A program made the position numbers and the translations under genes. A stretch of DNA of 33,010 bases. It comes from CAIOZW01 sp049317725. GTDB lineage: Bacteria; Acidobacteriota; Blastocatellia; RBC074. Each line of letters begins with the position of its first letter. Within the stretch, counting starts at the first letter, position 1. The notes beneath the pieces were generated by a model. That model did not search any database, was not told the DNA's origin, and was given only the letters and a program-made list of their open reading frames with translations. Positions 7,337 to 15,069 of the stretch are shown piece after piece. The stretch lies in assembly GCA_049317725.1 (NCBI GenBank), contig JBMOHS010000021.1, positions 1 to 33,010 on the forward strand, read 5' to 3'.

Positions 7337-8394
7337 CGTGATTCTTCTTGTTCCTTCTCTTCAATCCGTGTTTTGAATGCTTCTAGACGGGACAATCCTT
7401 CGCGCAGCCGACGGATCTCCTTGGGCCAATCGGCGATCTGATCGAAGATCGCGCAGAATTTGAGCCAAGCGCGATGATCGATGGCCGGCGAACCGGAGAT
7501 GGCCCGACCCGGCTCCACCGAACTGGGGATCCCCGCTTGTGCCGTTGCCATGACCCCGTCCCCCACCGTGAGGTGGCCGGCGACCCCGACCTGTCCCCCG
7601 AGGATGACGCGGTTGCCAAGGTGGGTACTGCCCGCCAATCCTACCTGAGCACAGAGGAGTGTGTCACGTCCGATGCTCGATCCGTGCCCAATATGGACAA
7701 GGTTATCGAATTTGCTCCCGCTCCCAATACGCGTCTCTCCGATGGTCGCGCGATCGATGGTCGTGCCGGCACCGATCTCGACGTCATCTTCGATGACGAC
7801 AATGCCTGTCTGCGGAATCTTCTGCCAACTCCCATCCGGTCGATTGGCAAATCCAAATCCATCGCCCCCGATCACGACACGATTCTGGAGGACGACCCGT
7901 TCTCCAAGTCGACACCACTCGCGCACGACGCAGTGCGAGTGGAGATAGCTCTCCGCCCCGATCTCCGCCCCTTCCTCAATGACGACATGGCTGCGAATGG
8001 TCACCTCTCGACCGATCAAGGCCCCATCTCCGACGACGACATAGGGCCCAATCGAGACGCCCTTGCCAATCTTTGCCGTCGGGGAGACCACTGCCGTCGG
8101 GTGGACCCCCTCGACGATGGTCAAGGGGCGATGGAAAAGTCCAAGGGCCTTCGCGAAGGCCAAGTATGGGGTCGGGGAGAGAATTCCCGATTGGCCCTCG
8201 CTCAGTACCTCCGGATCACTGACGATGATGGCCGCGGCTCGGGTTGTCGCGACATAGCGTCGGTACTTCGGATTGTTGAGAAACGTCAGTTCCCCAGATT
8301 GCGCATTCTCAATCTGCCCTACTCCTTGGATCTCCAACTCGCCGTCCCCTTTGACCTCCCCGCCGATTGCTTCCGCGATCTCCCGTAACCTCAT
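7333..8394 (-). CDS. lpxD: UDP-3-O-acylglucosamine N-acyltransferase LpxD
   Basis: A 353-residue acyltransferase that adds the second acyl chain in lipid A synthesis, showing that the host makes LPS. The N-terminal uridine-binding domain (about 1-95) is followed by left-handed parallel beta-helix hexapeptide repeats from about 97 to 290 (for example HPTAVVSPTAKIGKG and IEDDVEIGAGTTIDRATIG). The histidine expected for catalysis is in NLVHIGHG (H237). The C-terminal helices, about 315-353, include the segment FDQIADWPKEIRRLREGLSR. ATG at 8394 has GAGGAGGAAGAG just upstream. The stop overlaps the next gene by 4 bp. Divergent from the xer gene. LpxD is isolated here from lpxA/lpxB/fabZ. Confidence 0.95.
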   Translation of the reverse strand: MRLREIAEAIGGEVKGDGELEIQGVGQIENAQSGELTFLNNPKYRRYVATTRAAAIIVSDPEVLSEGQSGILSPTPYLAFAKALGLFHRPLTIVEGVHPTAVVSPTAKIGKGVSIGPYVVVGDGALIGREVTIRSHVVIEEGAEIGAESYLHSHCVVREWCRLGERVVLQNRVVIGGDGFGFANRPDGSWQKIPQTGIVVIEDDVEIGAGTTIDRATIGETRIGSGSKFDNLVHIGHGSSIGRDTLLCAQVGLAGSTHLGNRVILGGQVGVAGHLTVGDGVMATAQAGIPSSVEPGRAISGSPAIDHRAWLKFCAIFDQIADWPKEIRRLREGLSRLEAFKTRIEEKEQEESR

Positions 8395-8513
8395 CCTCTT
8401 CCTCCTCTTTTTCTTCTGTCACTTTCTCTCTTTGTCTGCGTCTGATAATCTTACGAAGATTGCCAAAAGAAACTCGCGGTAGCGAAAATATCGTCAACCC
8501 TGGAGCTGAGAAG

Positions 8514-9401
8514 ATGACAGACGATCAATTAGTCGGTGAGTTTATAACATGGAATCGGACGGAGAAAGGGCTCTCGGTCAACACTGTTGAGGCCTACCGA
8601 CGTGATCTGCGAAAACTGGTCAGCTGGGCAGTTGAGCTGGGAAAATCGGTTCGATCGCTCGATCGCGGTGATCTGGTCGAGCTGTTGGCGAGAATGAAAG
8701 AAGAGGAGGGGAATGTCGACCGGACATTGGCGAGGTTCACCTCCGCCGTACGGTCATTCTATCGCTACTTGATGAGGGAGCGCTTGGTGGGGGTCGATCC
8801 GACCGAGCACTTGGCACCGAGGAAGGTCTGGCAGCGGTTACCGCACTTCTTGACCCCGGAGCAGGTCGAGGCGGTGTTGGCGCAGCCTGATCTGAGCTGT
8901 CCGGCAGGGTTTCGGGATCGAACCATGCTTGAGGTGCTCTATGCGACAGGGCTGCGGGTCTCCGAACTGGTCGGACTCTCAGTCCGGGACCTCGATCTCG
9001 AGACTGGTCTGCTGACCTGTTTCGGGAAAGGATCGAAGCAGCGCCGGGTTCCGCTGGGGCGAACGGCAGTCGAGTTTCTTCGTCGTTATTGGCCCATCCG
9101 CCGCCAACTGCTCGGGGATCGATCGTCCGATCTTCTCTTCGTCGAGCCGGAAGGGAAGGAGATGACCCGGCAGCAGTTCTGGCGGCGGCTCAAGGGCTAT
9201 GGTGCATCGGCCGGGATTGCGTATTTGACCCCTCACCTGTTGCGCCACAGCTTCGCGACGGCCCTCCTCCGGAATGGTGCGGATCTTCGATCCGTGCAAC
9301 TGCTGCTTGGCCACAGCGATATTTCGACGACGCAGATCTACACCCACGTCACGGATGACCACCTCCGGGAGGTCTACCAAAAGTTCCACCCACGGTCCTG
9401 A
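8514..9401 (+). CDS. Tyrosine recombinase XerC/XerD
   Basis: A 295-residue site-specific tyrosine recombinase, the size of Xer proteins that resolve chromosome dimers at dif. The N-terminal SAM-like core-binding domain covers about 1-95. All catalytic residues are present: R148 (ATGLRVSEL), K172 (FGKGSK), H241 and R244 (HLLRHSF), H267 (LLGHSDI) and the nucleophile Y276 (QIYTHV). The C-terminus ends in KFHPRS, as in XerD. The ATG at 8514 follows TGGAGCTGAGAAG and starts at the family N-terminus; the open frame upstream is not conserved. It stands alone and divergent from lpxD, with no adjacent integron or phage genes, so a chromosomal Xer is more likely than a mobile integrase. Whether it is C or D cannot be settled here. 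Confidence 0.92.
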   Translation: MTDDQLVGEFITWNRTEKGLSVNTVEAYRRDLRKLVSWAVELGKSVRSLDRGDLVELLARMKEEEGNVDRTLARFTSAVRSFYRYLMRERLVGVDPTEHLAPRKVWQRLPHFLTPEQVEAVLAQPDLSCPAGFRDRTMLEVLYATGLRVSELVGLSVRDLDLETGLLTCFGKGSKQRRVPLGRTAVEFLRRYWPIRRQLLGDRSSDLLFVEPEGKEMTRQQFWRRLKGYGASAGIAYLTPHLLRHSFATALLRNGADLRSVQLLLGHSDISTTQIYTHVTDDHLREVYQKFHPRS

Positions 9402-9415
9402 GGGGATCAGAAATC

Positions 9416-9444
9416 TTGTTCAATGGGGAGATTCGATCTACAAT
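9416..9444 (+). promoter_or_regulatory. Sigma-70 promoter for the Gfo/Idh/MocA gene
   Basis: TTGTTC (9416-9421), a spacer of exactly 17 bp, and TACAAT (9439-9444), about 90 bp before the start codon at 9534 and immediately after the end of the xer gene. Confidence 0.6.
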
Positions 9445-9533
9445 TCGCGCCATTGAGGCGCCTCTTGCCCGATCGACCAGACCGGGTAGAGAGAGGCGAC
9501 ATCCTGTACCAAAGGCAACCAAGGGAGAGACCG

Positions 9534-10922
9534 ATGAAGAGAGCGCGTGGGGACGAGCGCGAGAGCGTCGTCAAGCAAGCAGCAAGCAGCGAGGGGCGAA
9601 GGACGTTTCTACAACAAGTGCTGGCGGCGGGAGTCGTTGGGTTTGGAGCCCCGGCGATTGTTCGTGGTCGGAATCTCAACGACAAGCTCAACTTGGCGAT
9701 CATCGGGGCAGGAGGTCGTGGAGCCGCCAATCTGAAAGATGTCGAGTCGGAGAACATCGCGATTCTCTGCGACGTCAATGAGGAGGGGCTCAATCGGGCC
9801 GCCGCGCGCCATCCTGGGGCGCGCCGTTTCGACGATTTCCGGAAAGTCTTTGATGCGGCCTCCCTCTTCGATGCCGTCGTCATCAGCACGGCGGAACATA
9901 CCCACGCCTTCGCGACCCTTCCCGCCCTCCAGTTGGGCAAGCACGTCTACTGCGAGAAGCCTCTGACGCACAATATCTGGGAAGCACGCGTGATCCGCGA
10001 GGCGGCGGGGAAGGCCAAGGTGGCGACGCAGATGGGAACCCAGATCCATGCCACGGATAACTATCGTCGGGTCGTCGAGTTGATTCAGACTGGCGCAATC
10101 GGGCAGGTCAGTGAGGTGCACGTCTGGGTCGGCCGGGCCTGGGGCTGGCACCAGACGGAAGCCGATGCGACGGCGGCCAAGGATATTGTGTTTGTCCAGA
10201 ACAGGCCAACTGGAACCACGCCGATTCCCGCCCATTTCAATTGGGAACTCTGGCTGGGCCCCGCCCCTTCTCGCCCTTTCCACGAGGTCTATTTTCCAGG
10301 GCCCAAATGGTACCGGTGGTGGGACTTTGGCAATGGAACGATGTCCGATCTGGGGAGCCACTGGATCGACCTCCCCTGGTGGGCGTTGAAGCTCGACGCC
10401 CCGCTCAGCGTCGAGCCGACGGCGGGTCCCAAACCCCATTCAGAGATCGCCCCGGCTTCGATGGCCGTCACCTACCAATATGGCCAACGCGGCGCGATGG
10501 CCCCAGTACGGCTCTCTTGGTACCAGGGAACGGAGAAGCCGGCTATCTGGAAGGAGAACGGAATTCCTCAGTGGAACAGTGGTGTCCTCTTCGTTGGCGA
10601 GAAGGGGATGCTGCTCGCCGATTACGGCAAACATCTCCTTCTGCCAGAGAAGTCGTTCGCTGAATTCAAACCACCAGAGCCATTCATCCCCAAGTCATTG
10701 GGCCATCACGCCGAGTGGATTCACGCATGTAAGACGGGAGCACCGACAACCTGCAACTTTGAGTATGCCGGCTGGCTGACGGAGGCCAATCACCTCGGTA
10801 ACGTCGCCTTCCGCGCAGGGAAGAAGCTCCTCTGGGATGCCAAACAACTCCGTGCGACCAATGCTCCTGAGGTCGATGCCTGGATCCGCCGCCCCTATCG
10901 CAAGGGATGGAAGCTCGCCTGA
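9534..10922 (+). CDS. Tat-exported Gfo/Idh/MocA family oxidoreductase
   Basis: A 462-residue NAD(P)-dependent sugar-type dehydrogenase of the secreted subgroup. A twin-arginine signal (GRRTFLQQVLAAGVVGFGAP, residues 21-40) indicates export in folded form. The Rossmann fold starts at LNLAIIGAGGRGAANL (52-67), and the family motif EKPLTHN is at 141-147. The C-terminal half includes WWDFGNGTMSDLGSHWIDLP, a stretch typical of this exported subgroup. The substrate is unknown; such enzymes commonly act on sugars or polysaccharide derivatives. ATG at 9534 has AAGGGAGAG upstream and places the Tat motif near the N-terminus. The gene converges on a sulfatase with only 2 bp between stops, which suits joint work on sulfated or complex glycans, but that link is inference. 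Confidence 0.9.
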   Translation: MKRARGDERESVVKQAASSEGRRTFLQQVLAAGVVGFGAPAIVRGRNLNDKLNLAIIGAGGRGAANLKDVESENIAILCDVNEEGLNRAAARHPGARRFDDFRKVFDAASLFDAVVISTAEHTHAFATLPALQLGKHVYCEKPLTHNIWEARVIREAAGKAKVATQMGTQIHATDNYRRVVELIQTGAIGQVSEVHVWVGRAWGWHQTEADATAAKDIVFVQNRPTGTTPIPAHFNWELWLGPAPSRPFHEVYFPGPKWYRWWDFGNGTMSDLGSHWIDLPWWALKLDAPLSVEPTAGPKPHSEIAPASMAVTYQYGQRGAMAPVRLSWYQGTEKPAIWKENGIPQWNSGVLFVGEKGMLLADYGKHLLLPEKSFAEFKPPEPFIPKSLGHHAEWIHACKTGAPTTCNFEYAGWLTEANHLGNVAFRAGKKLLWDAKQLRATNAPEVDAWIRRPYRKGWKLA

Positions 10923-10924
10923 GA

Positions 10925-12466
10925 TTACTGCACTGCTGCTGGCAGGGGGATGGGGTGACCATTCCTCCGCCAGCGGGGCATCTGGGCTCCACGACGGCGC
11001 AGCTCCCTGGCGAGGAGTCCGGCAAGCTGTTGCCGGATCTTCGGGCGGTTCTTGGCCAAGTCCTTCTCCTCCGCGATGTCTGTTGGGAGATGGTAGAGCT
11101 CGACCCGCTGATCGAGGTGATGATAGATCAGCTTCCAATCGCCTCTCCGGAGAGCGCTGAAGGGGCCTTGGCCATAGTAGAGATGGGGGAAATGGAAGAG
11201 GAGGGAACGGGTGGGCAGGGTGACGTTGCCCCCCTGCAATAGAGGCAGCAGGCTCTTCCCGTCGACAACCTGTTTGGTTCGTGTCGCAATTCGGCTGGCG
11301 CCGGGACCAGCGACCGACAAGAGGGTAGGGAAGATGTCTTCGATGATGACGGGTTGATCCGTCTCGGCTCCCGCTGGGACCGTTCCGGGCCAGAGTGCGA
11401 GCATCGGAACCCTCGATCCTCCCTCGTAGGGGGAGAGTTTTTGTCCACGCAGCGGGAGGTTCGGGGGACAGGCGTGGGGCGCTCCATTGTCGGAGAGGAA
11501 GATCACCAGCGTCTCGTGCTGGATCCGCAATCGCTCAAGGGTGCGGAGCAGGTCGTGAAGGGATCTGTCCATGCCTTCGATCATCGAGGCCCGGAGCGCC
11601 TCGAAGTGGCCCAGTCCGCGCTCTCTGTAGGCGGGATAGAAACGATCGTCCTCCTCCCAGGGGGAGTGGACGGCATAGTGAGAGAGCAGGAGGAAGAAGG
11701 GGCGCGAGTCGCTGACCGCACCCTCGACCTGCCTGATTGCCTCACGGGTCAAGGCCTCCGTTAGATGAATCGGTTGTCCGTGGTAGGCCTCAAGACCGGG
11801 AACATCCCAGATCGCATCGCTCGTGGAGCGAAAATCTCTCTCCCCTCGATAGGTCCCTGGCGCTCCGGCGGCATGGCCGGCGACATTGACATCAAATCCA
11901 AAGTGGCGGGGATCCTCTCCCGGGGTTCCTGCGGCCCCAAAATGGGCTTTGCCGATGTGGATCGTTCGATAACCGGCTTGGCGAAGGAGTTTGGGGAGAG
12001 GAGTGATCTGGACAGTGCGGTCGATTCCTCCCAAGGTTGTCGCGCCATTCCAATTCCACAGGGGGGGAATCATCTCCGCGCTCGCGTCGTCTGGCGAACG
12101 ATCCTTGCGCAGGGTCCAATTGGTGACCCGGTGGCGCGCCGCATTCATTCCCGACAAGAGGCTGATCCGCGAGGGGGAGCAGACGGCAGACGCATAGGCC
12201 GAACGGAACTTCATTCCGCGCCTTGCCATCTCCTCCATGGCCGGGGTTCGGTACCGACGGTTGAGATCGGTCCCCTCCGTGTGAAAGGGCACAGATGTCT
12301 CCTGCCAGCCGAGATCGTCGACCAGAAAGACGACGATGTTGGGAGGGGCCGCACGCTCTCCTGATCCTCTTGGGATCACACGCGACCTGGTGGCCGTCGA
12401 GAAGAGGAGCAAGAGCAGGAGGATCCGCCAAGCAAAACTGATTGGAGGGTGAGAGGAAGCGATCAT
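10925..12466 (-). CDS. Secreted type I sulfatase (arylsulfatase family)
   Basis: A 513-residue formylglycine-dependent sulfatase. The active-site signature C-x-P-x-R is intact as C96-SPSR followed by ISLLSG, so the cysteine could be converted to formylglycine. The metal-binding aspartates are in IVVFLVDDLGW (D50, D51). Further family segments include HIGKAHFG and FLSDNGAPHA. An N-terminal signal peptide (about 10-26, WRILLLLLLFS) predicts export to the periplasm or surface. I use the ATG at 12466; an upstream TTG at 12496 lacks a ribosome site. No sulfatase-maturating enzyme is in the window. Substrate unknown. The gene runs head-on into the oxidoreductase gene with no room for a terminator. 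Confidence 0.93.
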   Translation of the reverse strand: MIASSHPPISFAWRILLLLLLFSTATRSRVIPRGSGERAAPPNIVVFLVDDLGWQETSVPFHTEGTDLNRRYRTPAMEEMARRGMKFRSAYASAVCSPSRISLLSGMNAARHRVTNWTLRKDRSPDDASAEMIPPLWNWNGATTLGGIDRTVQITPLPKLLRQAGYRTIHIGKAHFGAAGTPGEDPRHFGFDVNVAGHAAGAPGTYRGERDFRSTSDAIWDVPGLEAYHGQPIHLTEALTREAIRQVEGAVSDSRPFFLLLSHYAVHSPWEEDDRFYPAYRERGLGHFEALRASMIEGMDRSLHDLLRTLERLRIQHETLVIFLSDNGAPHACPPNLPLRGQKLSPYEGGSRVPMLALWPGTVPAGAETDQPVIIEDIFPTLLSVAGPGASRIATRTKQVVDGKSLLPLLQGGNVTLPTRSLLFHFPHLYYGQGPFSALRRGDWKLIYHHLDQRVELYHLPTDIAEEKDLAKNRPKIRQQLAGLLARELRRRGAQMPRWRRNGHPIPLPAAVQ

Positions 12467-12553
12467 TGTTTCCGGAATCGATCTGAGGGGTTGCAAGTTT
12501 GGGGGAATGGATCTTGGTTCACCGAGCCAGAAGCGAGGAGGTTACCGGTGGGA

Positions 12554-12571
12554 GAGGGCAGGGAAGCCCTC
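12554..12571. terminator. Small hairpin after the sigma/Spy-like operon
   Basis: GAGGGC (12554-12559) and GCCCTC (12566-12571) pair perfectly around a 6-nt loop, 32 nt past the end of the Spy/CpxP-like gene on the - strand. No T-run follows. It could also lie in the leader of the sulfatase gene. Confidence 0.35.
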
Positions 12572-12602
12572 GCATAAGTCGATCCAGCGTCAGTTTGGCA
12601 GT

Positions 12603-13025
12603 CTAGCGTTTCTCATTCGCTGGTGGAGATGGATTGGCCGACCCATTTTCGCTCTGCCGCTGCTGCTCGCGGCGTGCGTCCTGCTCCTTATTCCACTTTT
12701 CGTAGCGCCGCTGTTGTTCTGGGGTCAATTTCTCGCGAATCTGTTCGCGCATCTGGTCTCGCACGGCGAGAAATTGGGGGCGATTCTGATTCCGCAGCTC
12801 TTGATAGGCTTCCCGTGACCGCTTAAGGATGACTTCAATCTCGTCACGCTGCTGCGCCGTCAGTTCCAAGGTACGTCCCAGATCATCGAGGAGCGCTTGT
12901 GGGGAGGAGGAAGTTGGAGCGGGCTGTTGCTTCCAGAAGAGGTAGGTCCCTCCAGTTCCCACGGCGACCCCCAGGAGGAACGTTCCAACGATCATCAGTT
13001 GTGCTTTCCGCTTATTGGTCAGCAT
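12603..13025 (-). CDS. Small membrane-anchored Spy/CpxP-like periplasmic protein
   Basis: A 140-residue protein with an N-terminal hydrophobic anchor or signal (about residues 10-30, MIVGTFLLGVAVGTGGTYLF) and an all-helical, highly charged periplasmic part. Two LTxxQ-type motifs are visible, LTAQQ (about 55-59) and LTPEQQ (about 99-104), the hallmark of Spy/CpxP/CnrX-like stress sensors and chaperones. The C-terminus is a low-complexity Gln/Arg/Pro tail. It lies 15 bp downstream of the ECF sigma gene in the same operon, with GAGGGAATGGAAG before the ATG. It may be a regulator of that sigma factor or a stress chaperone. It lacks an obvious zinc-type anti-sigma motif. Family-level call only. 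Confidence 0.75.
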   Translation of the reverse strand: MLTNKRKAQLMIVGTFLLGVAVGTGGTYLFWKQQPAPTSSSPQALLDDLGRTLELTAQQRDEIEVILKRSREAYQELRNQNRPQFLAVRDQMREQIREKLTPEQQRRYEKWNKEQDARREQQRQSENGSANPSPPANEKR

Positions 13026-13040
13026 CTTCCATTCCCTCTC

Positions 13041-13667
13041 TCACGATTTGGATTTTCGCTCTTCCGTTAAGTTGAGCCGGATCAAGGCCCGCCGCATCGC
13101 GTGCCGCGCCCGGAACGCGCGAATCTTGACCTTGGCCTCGGACCAACCGGTCATCTCCGAGATCTCCCGGACCGAATAGTCTTCACAGTGGAGCAGCGTC
13201 AGCACGAGTTGATCCTCGGCTCCGAGCCGTTCGAGGATTCGCGTGACGATCTCCGCCGCCTTCTCTCGCTCCTGCTTCAAATGATGAATCTCAAAGGCGG
13301 GCCGGGCCATCTTCATCTCGAGGTAGGAGTGCTCGTCTTCCGCAAGGTCTGTCAGCAAAGACTCCCCACGTTTTTTGCGTCGACGCAACTCGTCATAGCA
13401 ATTATTGACAGCAATCCTGGCGACCCATTGCTCAAAGGTCGCTCCTCCACGATACTTCTCCAGAGAGAAGTAGGCTTTCGCGAAAGTCTCCTGGACAATA
13501 TCCTCGACCGTCTCAGGTGATCGGAAAAAGTGGCGCGCGATAGAGTAGACACGACGTTGATGACGCCGGAGCAGGATCTCGTAGGAGGGCTCTTCCCCCC
13601 CAAGAACTTGCTCGATCAGCTGATCATCGCTGAGATCTTCTTGTCCACTGGCGCGACTTGCCTCCAT
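13041..13667 (-). CDS. ECF-type RNA polymerase sigma factor
   Basis: A 208-residue sigma-70 family protein with only regions 2 and 4. Region 2 spans about 28-98, including YSIARHFFRSPETVEDIVQE and FEQWVARIAVNNCYDELRRR. Region 4 spans about 145-195 with an HTH around YSVREISEMTGWSEAKVKIR. It redirects RNA polymerase to a stress or envelope regulon. ATG at 13667 is preceded by GAGGGGGG at very short spacing. It is first in a two-gene operon with the Spy/CpxP-like gene and divergent from an XRE regulator. Its own target promoter could not be identified. Confidence 0.92.
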   Translation of the reverse strand: MEASRASGQEDLSDDQLIEQVLGGEEPSYEILLRRHQRRVYSIARHFFRSPETVEDIVQETFAKAYFSLEKYRGGATFEQWVARIAVNNCYDELRRRKKRGESLLTDLAEDEHSYLEMKMARPAFEIHHLKQEREKAAEIVTRILERLGAEDQLVLTLLHCEDYSVREISEMTGWSEAKVKIRAFRARHAMRRALIRLNLTEERKSKS

Positions 13668-13784
13668 CCCCCCTCAACGCCTCTGCTCAATCTCGCTTGC
13701 CCTTGGGCTTTGCCGTTGCCGACAAGACGAATAACTCGATCGCCCGTGTCAGGAATGTCTCAGACTCGATACAGATTCTTGCAC

Positions 13785-13864
13785 TCGCAAATATGTCATG
13801 CTACTCTCGCTCTGTCGTATTCGCAAGTAGATTACGGTTTTCGATATTCAGCACTAACCGTGCT
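13785..13864. promoter_or_regulatory. Direct and inverted repeats before the XRE regulator
   Basis: TCGCAAATATG (13785-13795) and TCGCAAGTAGA (13821-13831) are imperfect direct repeats 36 bp apart. AGCAC/GTGCT (13850-13854 and 13860-13864) is a perfect 5-bp inverted repeat with a 5-nt centre, 33 bp upstream of the regulator's ATG. They lie in the 230-bp gap between divergent regulators and are candidate operators for either one. No convincing -35/-10 pair was found. Confidence 0.3.
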
Positions 13865-13897
13865 TACCCACTGTATCAGTTTTTCAGGTTTCTGATC

Positions 13898-14320
13898 ATG
13901 ACTAGTTCGGAAGAGCCTCTTGTCAATGTCGGAGAACTGGGGGCACATCTACGCAGGAAAAGGGAACTGGCCCACCTCTCCTTGCGGAATGTCGCCAAGG
14001 AGACCCAGATCAGCGCTTCGACCCTCTCCCGTATTGAAAATGGAACGGGTGTTCCGGACACTCCTACCTTGGCCCGACTGGCCCGTTGGCTCAACATCCC
14101 TTTGGAACGAATCGTCAGCGGGACGTCGCCCACTGCCTCCGCCGTCGTCTACTATCCTCAAGAATCGATTCCAGATATTCTCGAAGCCCACCTGCGCGCT
14201 GATCCCAACTTGACACCCGATTCGGCCGTTGCCCTGGCAGAGCTCTTCCGGGTCGCTTATGCTGCGTATCATCGCCTCGGATCAAATCGTGTTGACTCCA
14301 AGCAGGCCCAGTCTACCTGA
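13898..14320 (+). CDS. XRE-family transcriptional regulator
   Basis: A 140-residue DNA-binding protein. The N-terminal HTH (about residues 12-68) reads LGAHLRRKRELAHLSLRNVA then QISASTLSRIENGTGVPDTP, a standard XRE/Cro fold. The C-terminal 60 residues (IPDILEAHLRADPNLTPDSA onward) form a helical tail of the type seen in regulators that are paired with ImmA/IrrE proteins. The ATG at 13898 is chosen because the HTH begins shortly after it. The frame is open upstream to 13658, but that part crosses the promoter region and shows no conserved features. The ribosome site is weak. A degenerate ImmA-like gene follows after 47 bp, so the two look like one regulatory pair. Confidence 0.88.
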   Translation: MTSSEEPLVNVGELGAHLRRKRELAHLSLRNVAKETQISASTLSRIENGTGVPDTPTLARLARWLNIPLERIVSGTSPTASAVVYYPQESIPDILEAHLRADPNLTPDSAVALAELFRVAYAAYHRLGSNRVDSKQAQST

Positions 14321-14367
14321 TCCAGCGTGGTCAATTGGCGCGGGTCAAAATGACACGCTGAGTAGCC

Positions 14368-14961
14368 ATGACACCCGACTCCAGCACCCCGATTCCAGCC
14401 GATCTGCTGCCCAGGCCCGGTACCCGCTGGTGTGAGTATGAGAAACGAGCGCTCGAAATTCGACGACTCGTCTCACTTCGTTCAGATCAGCCTCTCGACC
14501 CATTTCGGCTGGCCGATCTCCTCCAGTTTCAGATTCTGCGACTGTCAGAGCTGGAACAGCTTCCTGAAACCCTCCGGCAACCTCTCCGTGACCCCAAGTT
14601 GTGGTCCGGTGCCGCGCTTCGTCTCCCCAATCAAGGCTCCATCCTGATTCTTCTCAACGACTCCCAAAGCCCCCGACGGTTGCGTGCCACCCTCATGGAG
14701 GAGATCTGTCATCTTCTGCTTGGTCATCCACCAAGCCGTCTCACCCCAGAACAGCCTACTGGTCGGACTTTCACGCGCCATATCGAGGAGGAGGCCTATG
14801 CCATCGGTGCCGCCGCTCTCGTTCCGTATGCTGGTCTCCGTCAACTCTTACCTCGCCATCCGAGCGTTGAGGCACTGGCTGATCACTTTATCGTTTCACG
14901 TGCTCTCCTGCGATATCGTTTGACGGTGCTGCAACTTCTTGACTTTCTTCCATCCTCTTGA
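14368..14961 (+). CDS. ImmA/IrrE-family protein with altered zinc motif
   Basis: A 197-residue relative of ImmA/IrrE metallo-endopeptidases, which cleave or release a partner XRE repressor. The domain order is recognisable: a helical N-terminus, a strand region (SILILLND, 91-98), the active-site helix LMEEICHLLLGH (109-120) and the downstream EEEAYAIGAAALVP motif (140-153). The usual H-E-x-x-H is here E111-E112-I-C-H115, so the first zinc-binding histidine is Glu. H115 and the later glutamates remain. Activity is therefore doubtful, or the protein could work as a sensor without proteolysis. Ribosome site is weak. It follows the XRE gene by 47 bp. No phage or ICE genes are nearby, so it is probably a domesticated or chromosomal regulatory pair. 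Confidence 0.82.
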   Translation: MTPDSSTPIPADLLPRPGTRWCEYEKRALEIRRLVSLRSDQPLDPFRLADLLQFQILRLSELEQLPETLRQPLRDPKLWSGAALRLPNQGSILILLNDSQSPRRLRATLMEEICHLLLGHPPSRLTPEQPTGRTFTRHIEEEAYAIGAAALVPYAGLRQLLPRHPSVEALADHFIVSRALLRYRLTVLQLLDFLPSS

Positions 14962-15069
14962 CCCTGTATGATCTCCAATTGCAATGGTACGTAATAAGGC
15001 ATTCTTTTTTTACATAAGACACATTATCAGACGCGACAGGTCTAAGTAGAGTTCTGTTCAGATGAAGCG

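Noticed and set aside
7474..8388. 304-codon open frame on the + strand
   Set aside because: Antisense to lpxD; Asp/Arg-rich shadow of the hexapeptide repeats.
8514..9401. Xer recombinase as an integrase of a mobile element
   Set aside because: Size and motifs fit chromosomal Xer proteins; there are no flanking attachment repeats, tRNA or phage genes.
13898..14961. XRE plus ImmA-like pair as part of a prophage or integrative element
   Set aside because: Surrounded by chromosomal genes on both sides, with no integrase, relaxase or structural phage gene next to it.
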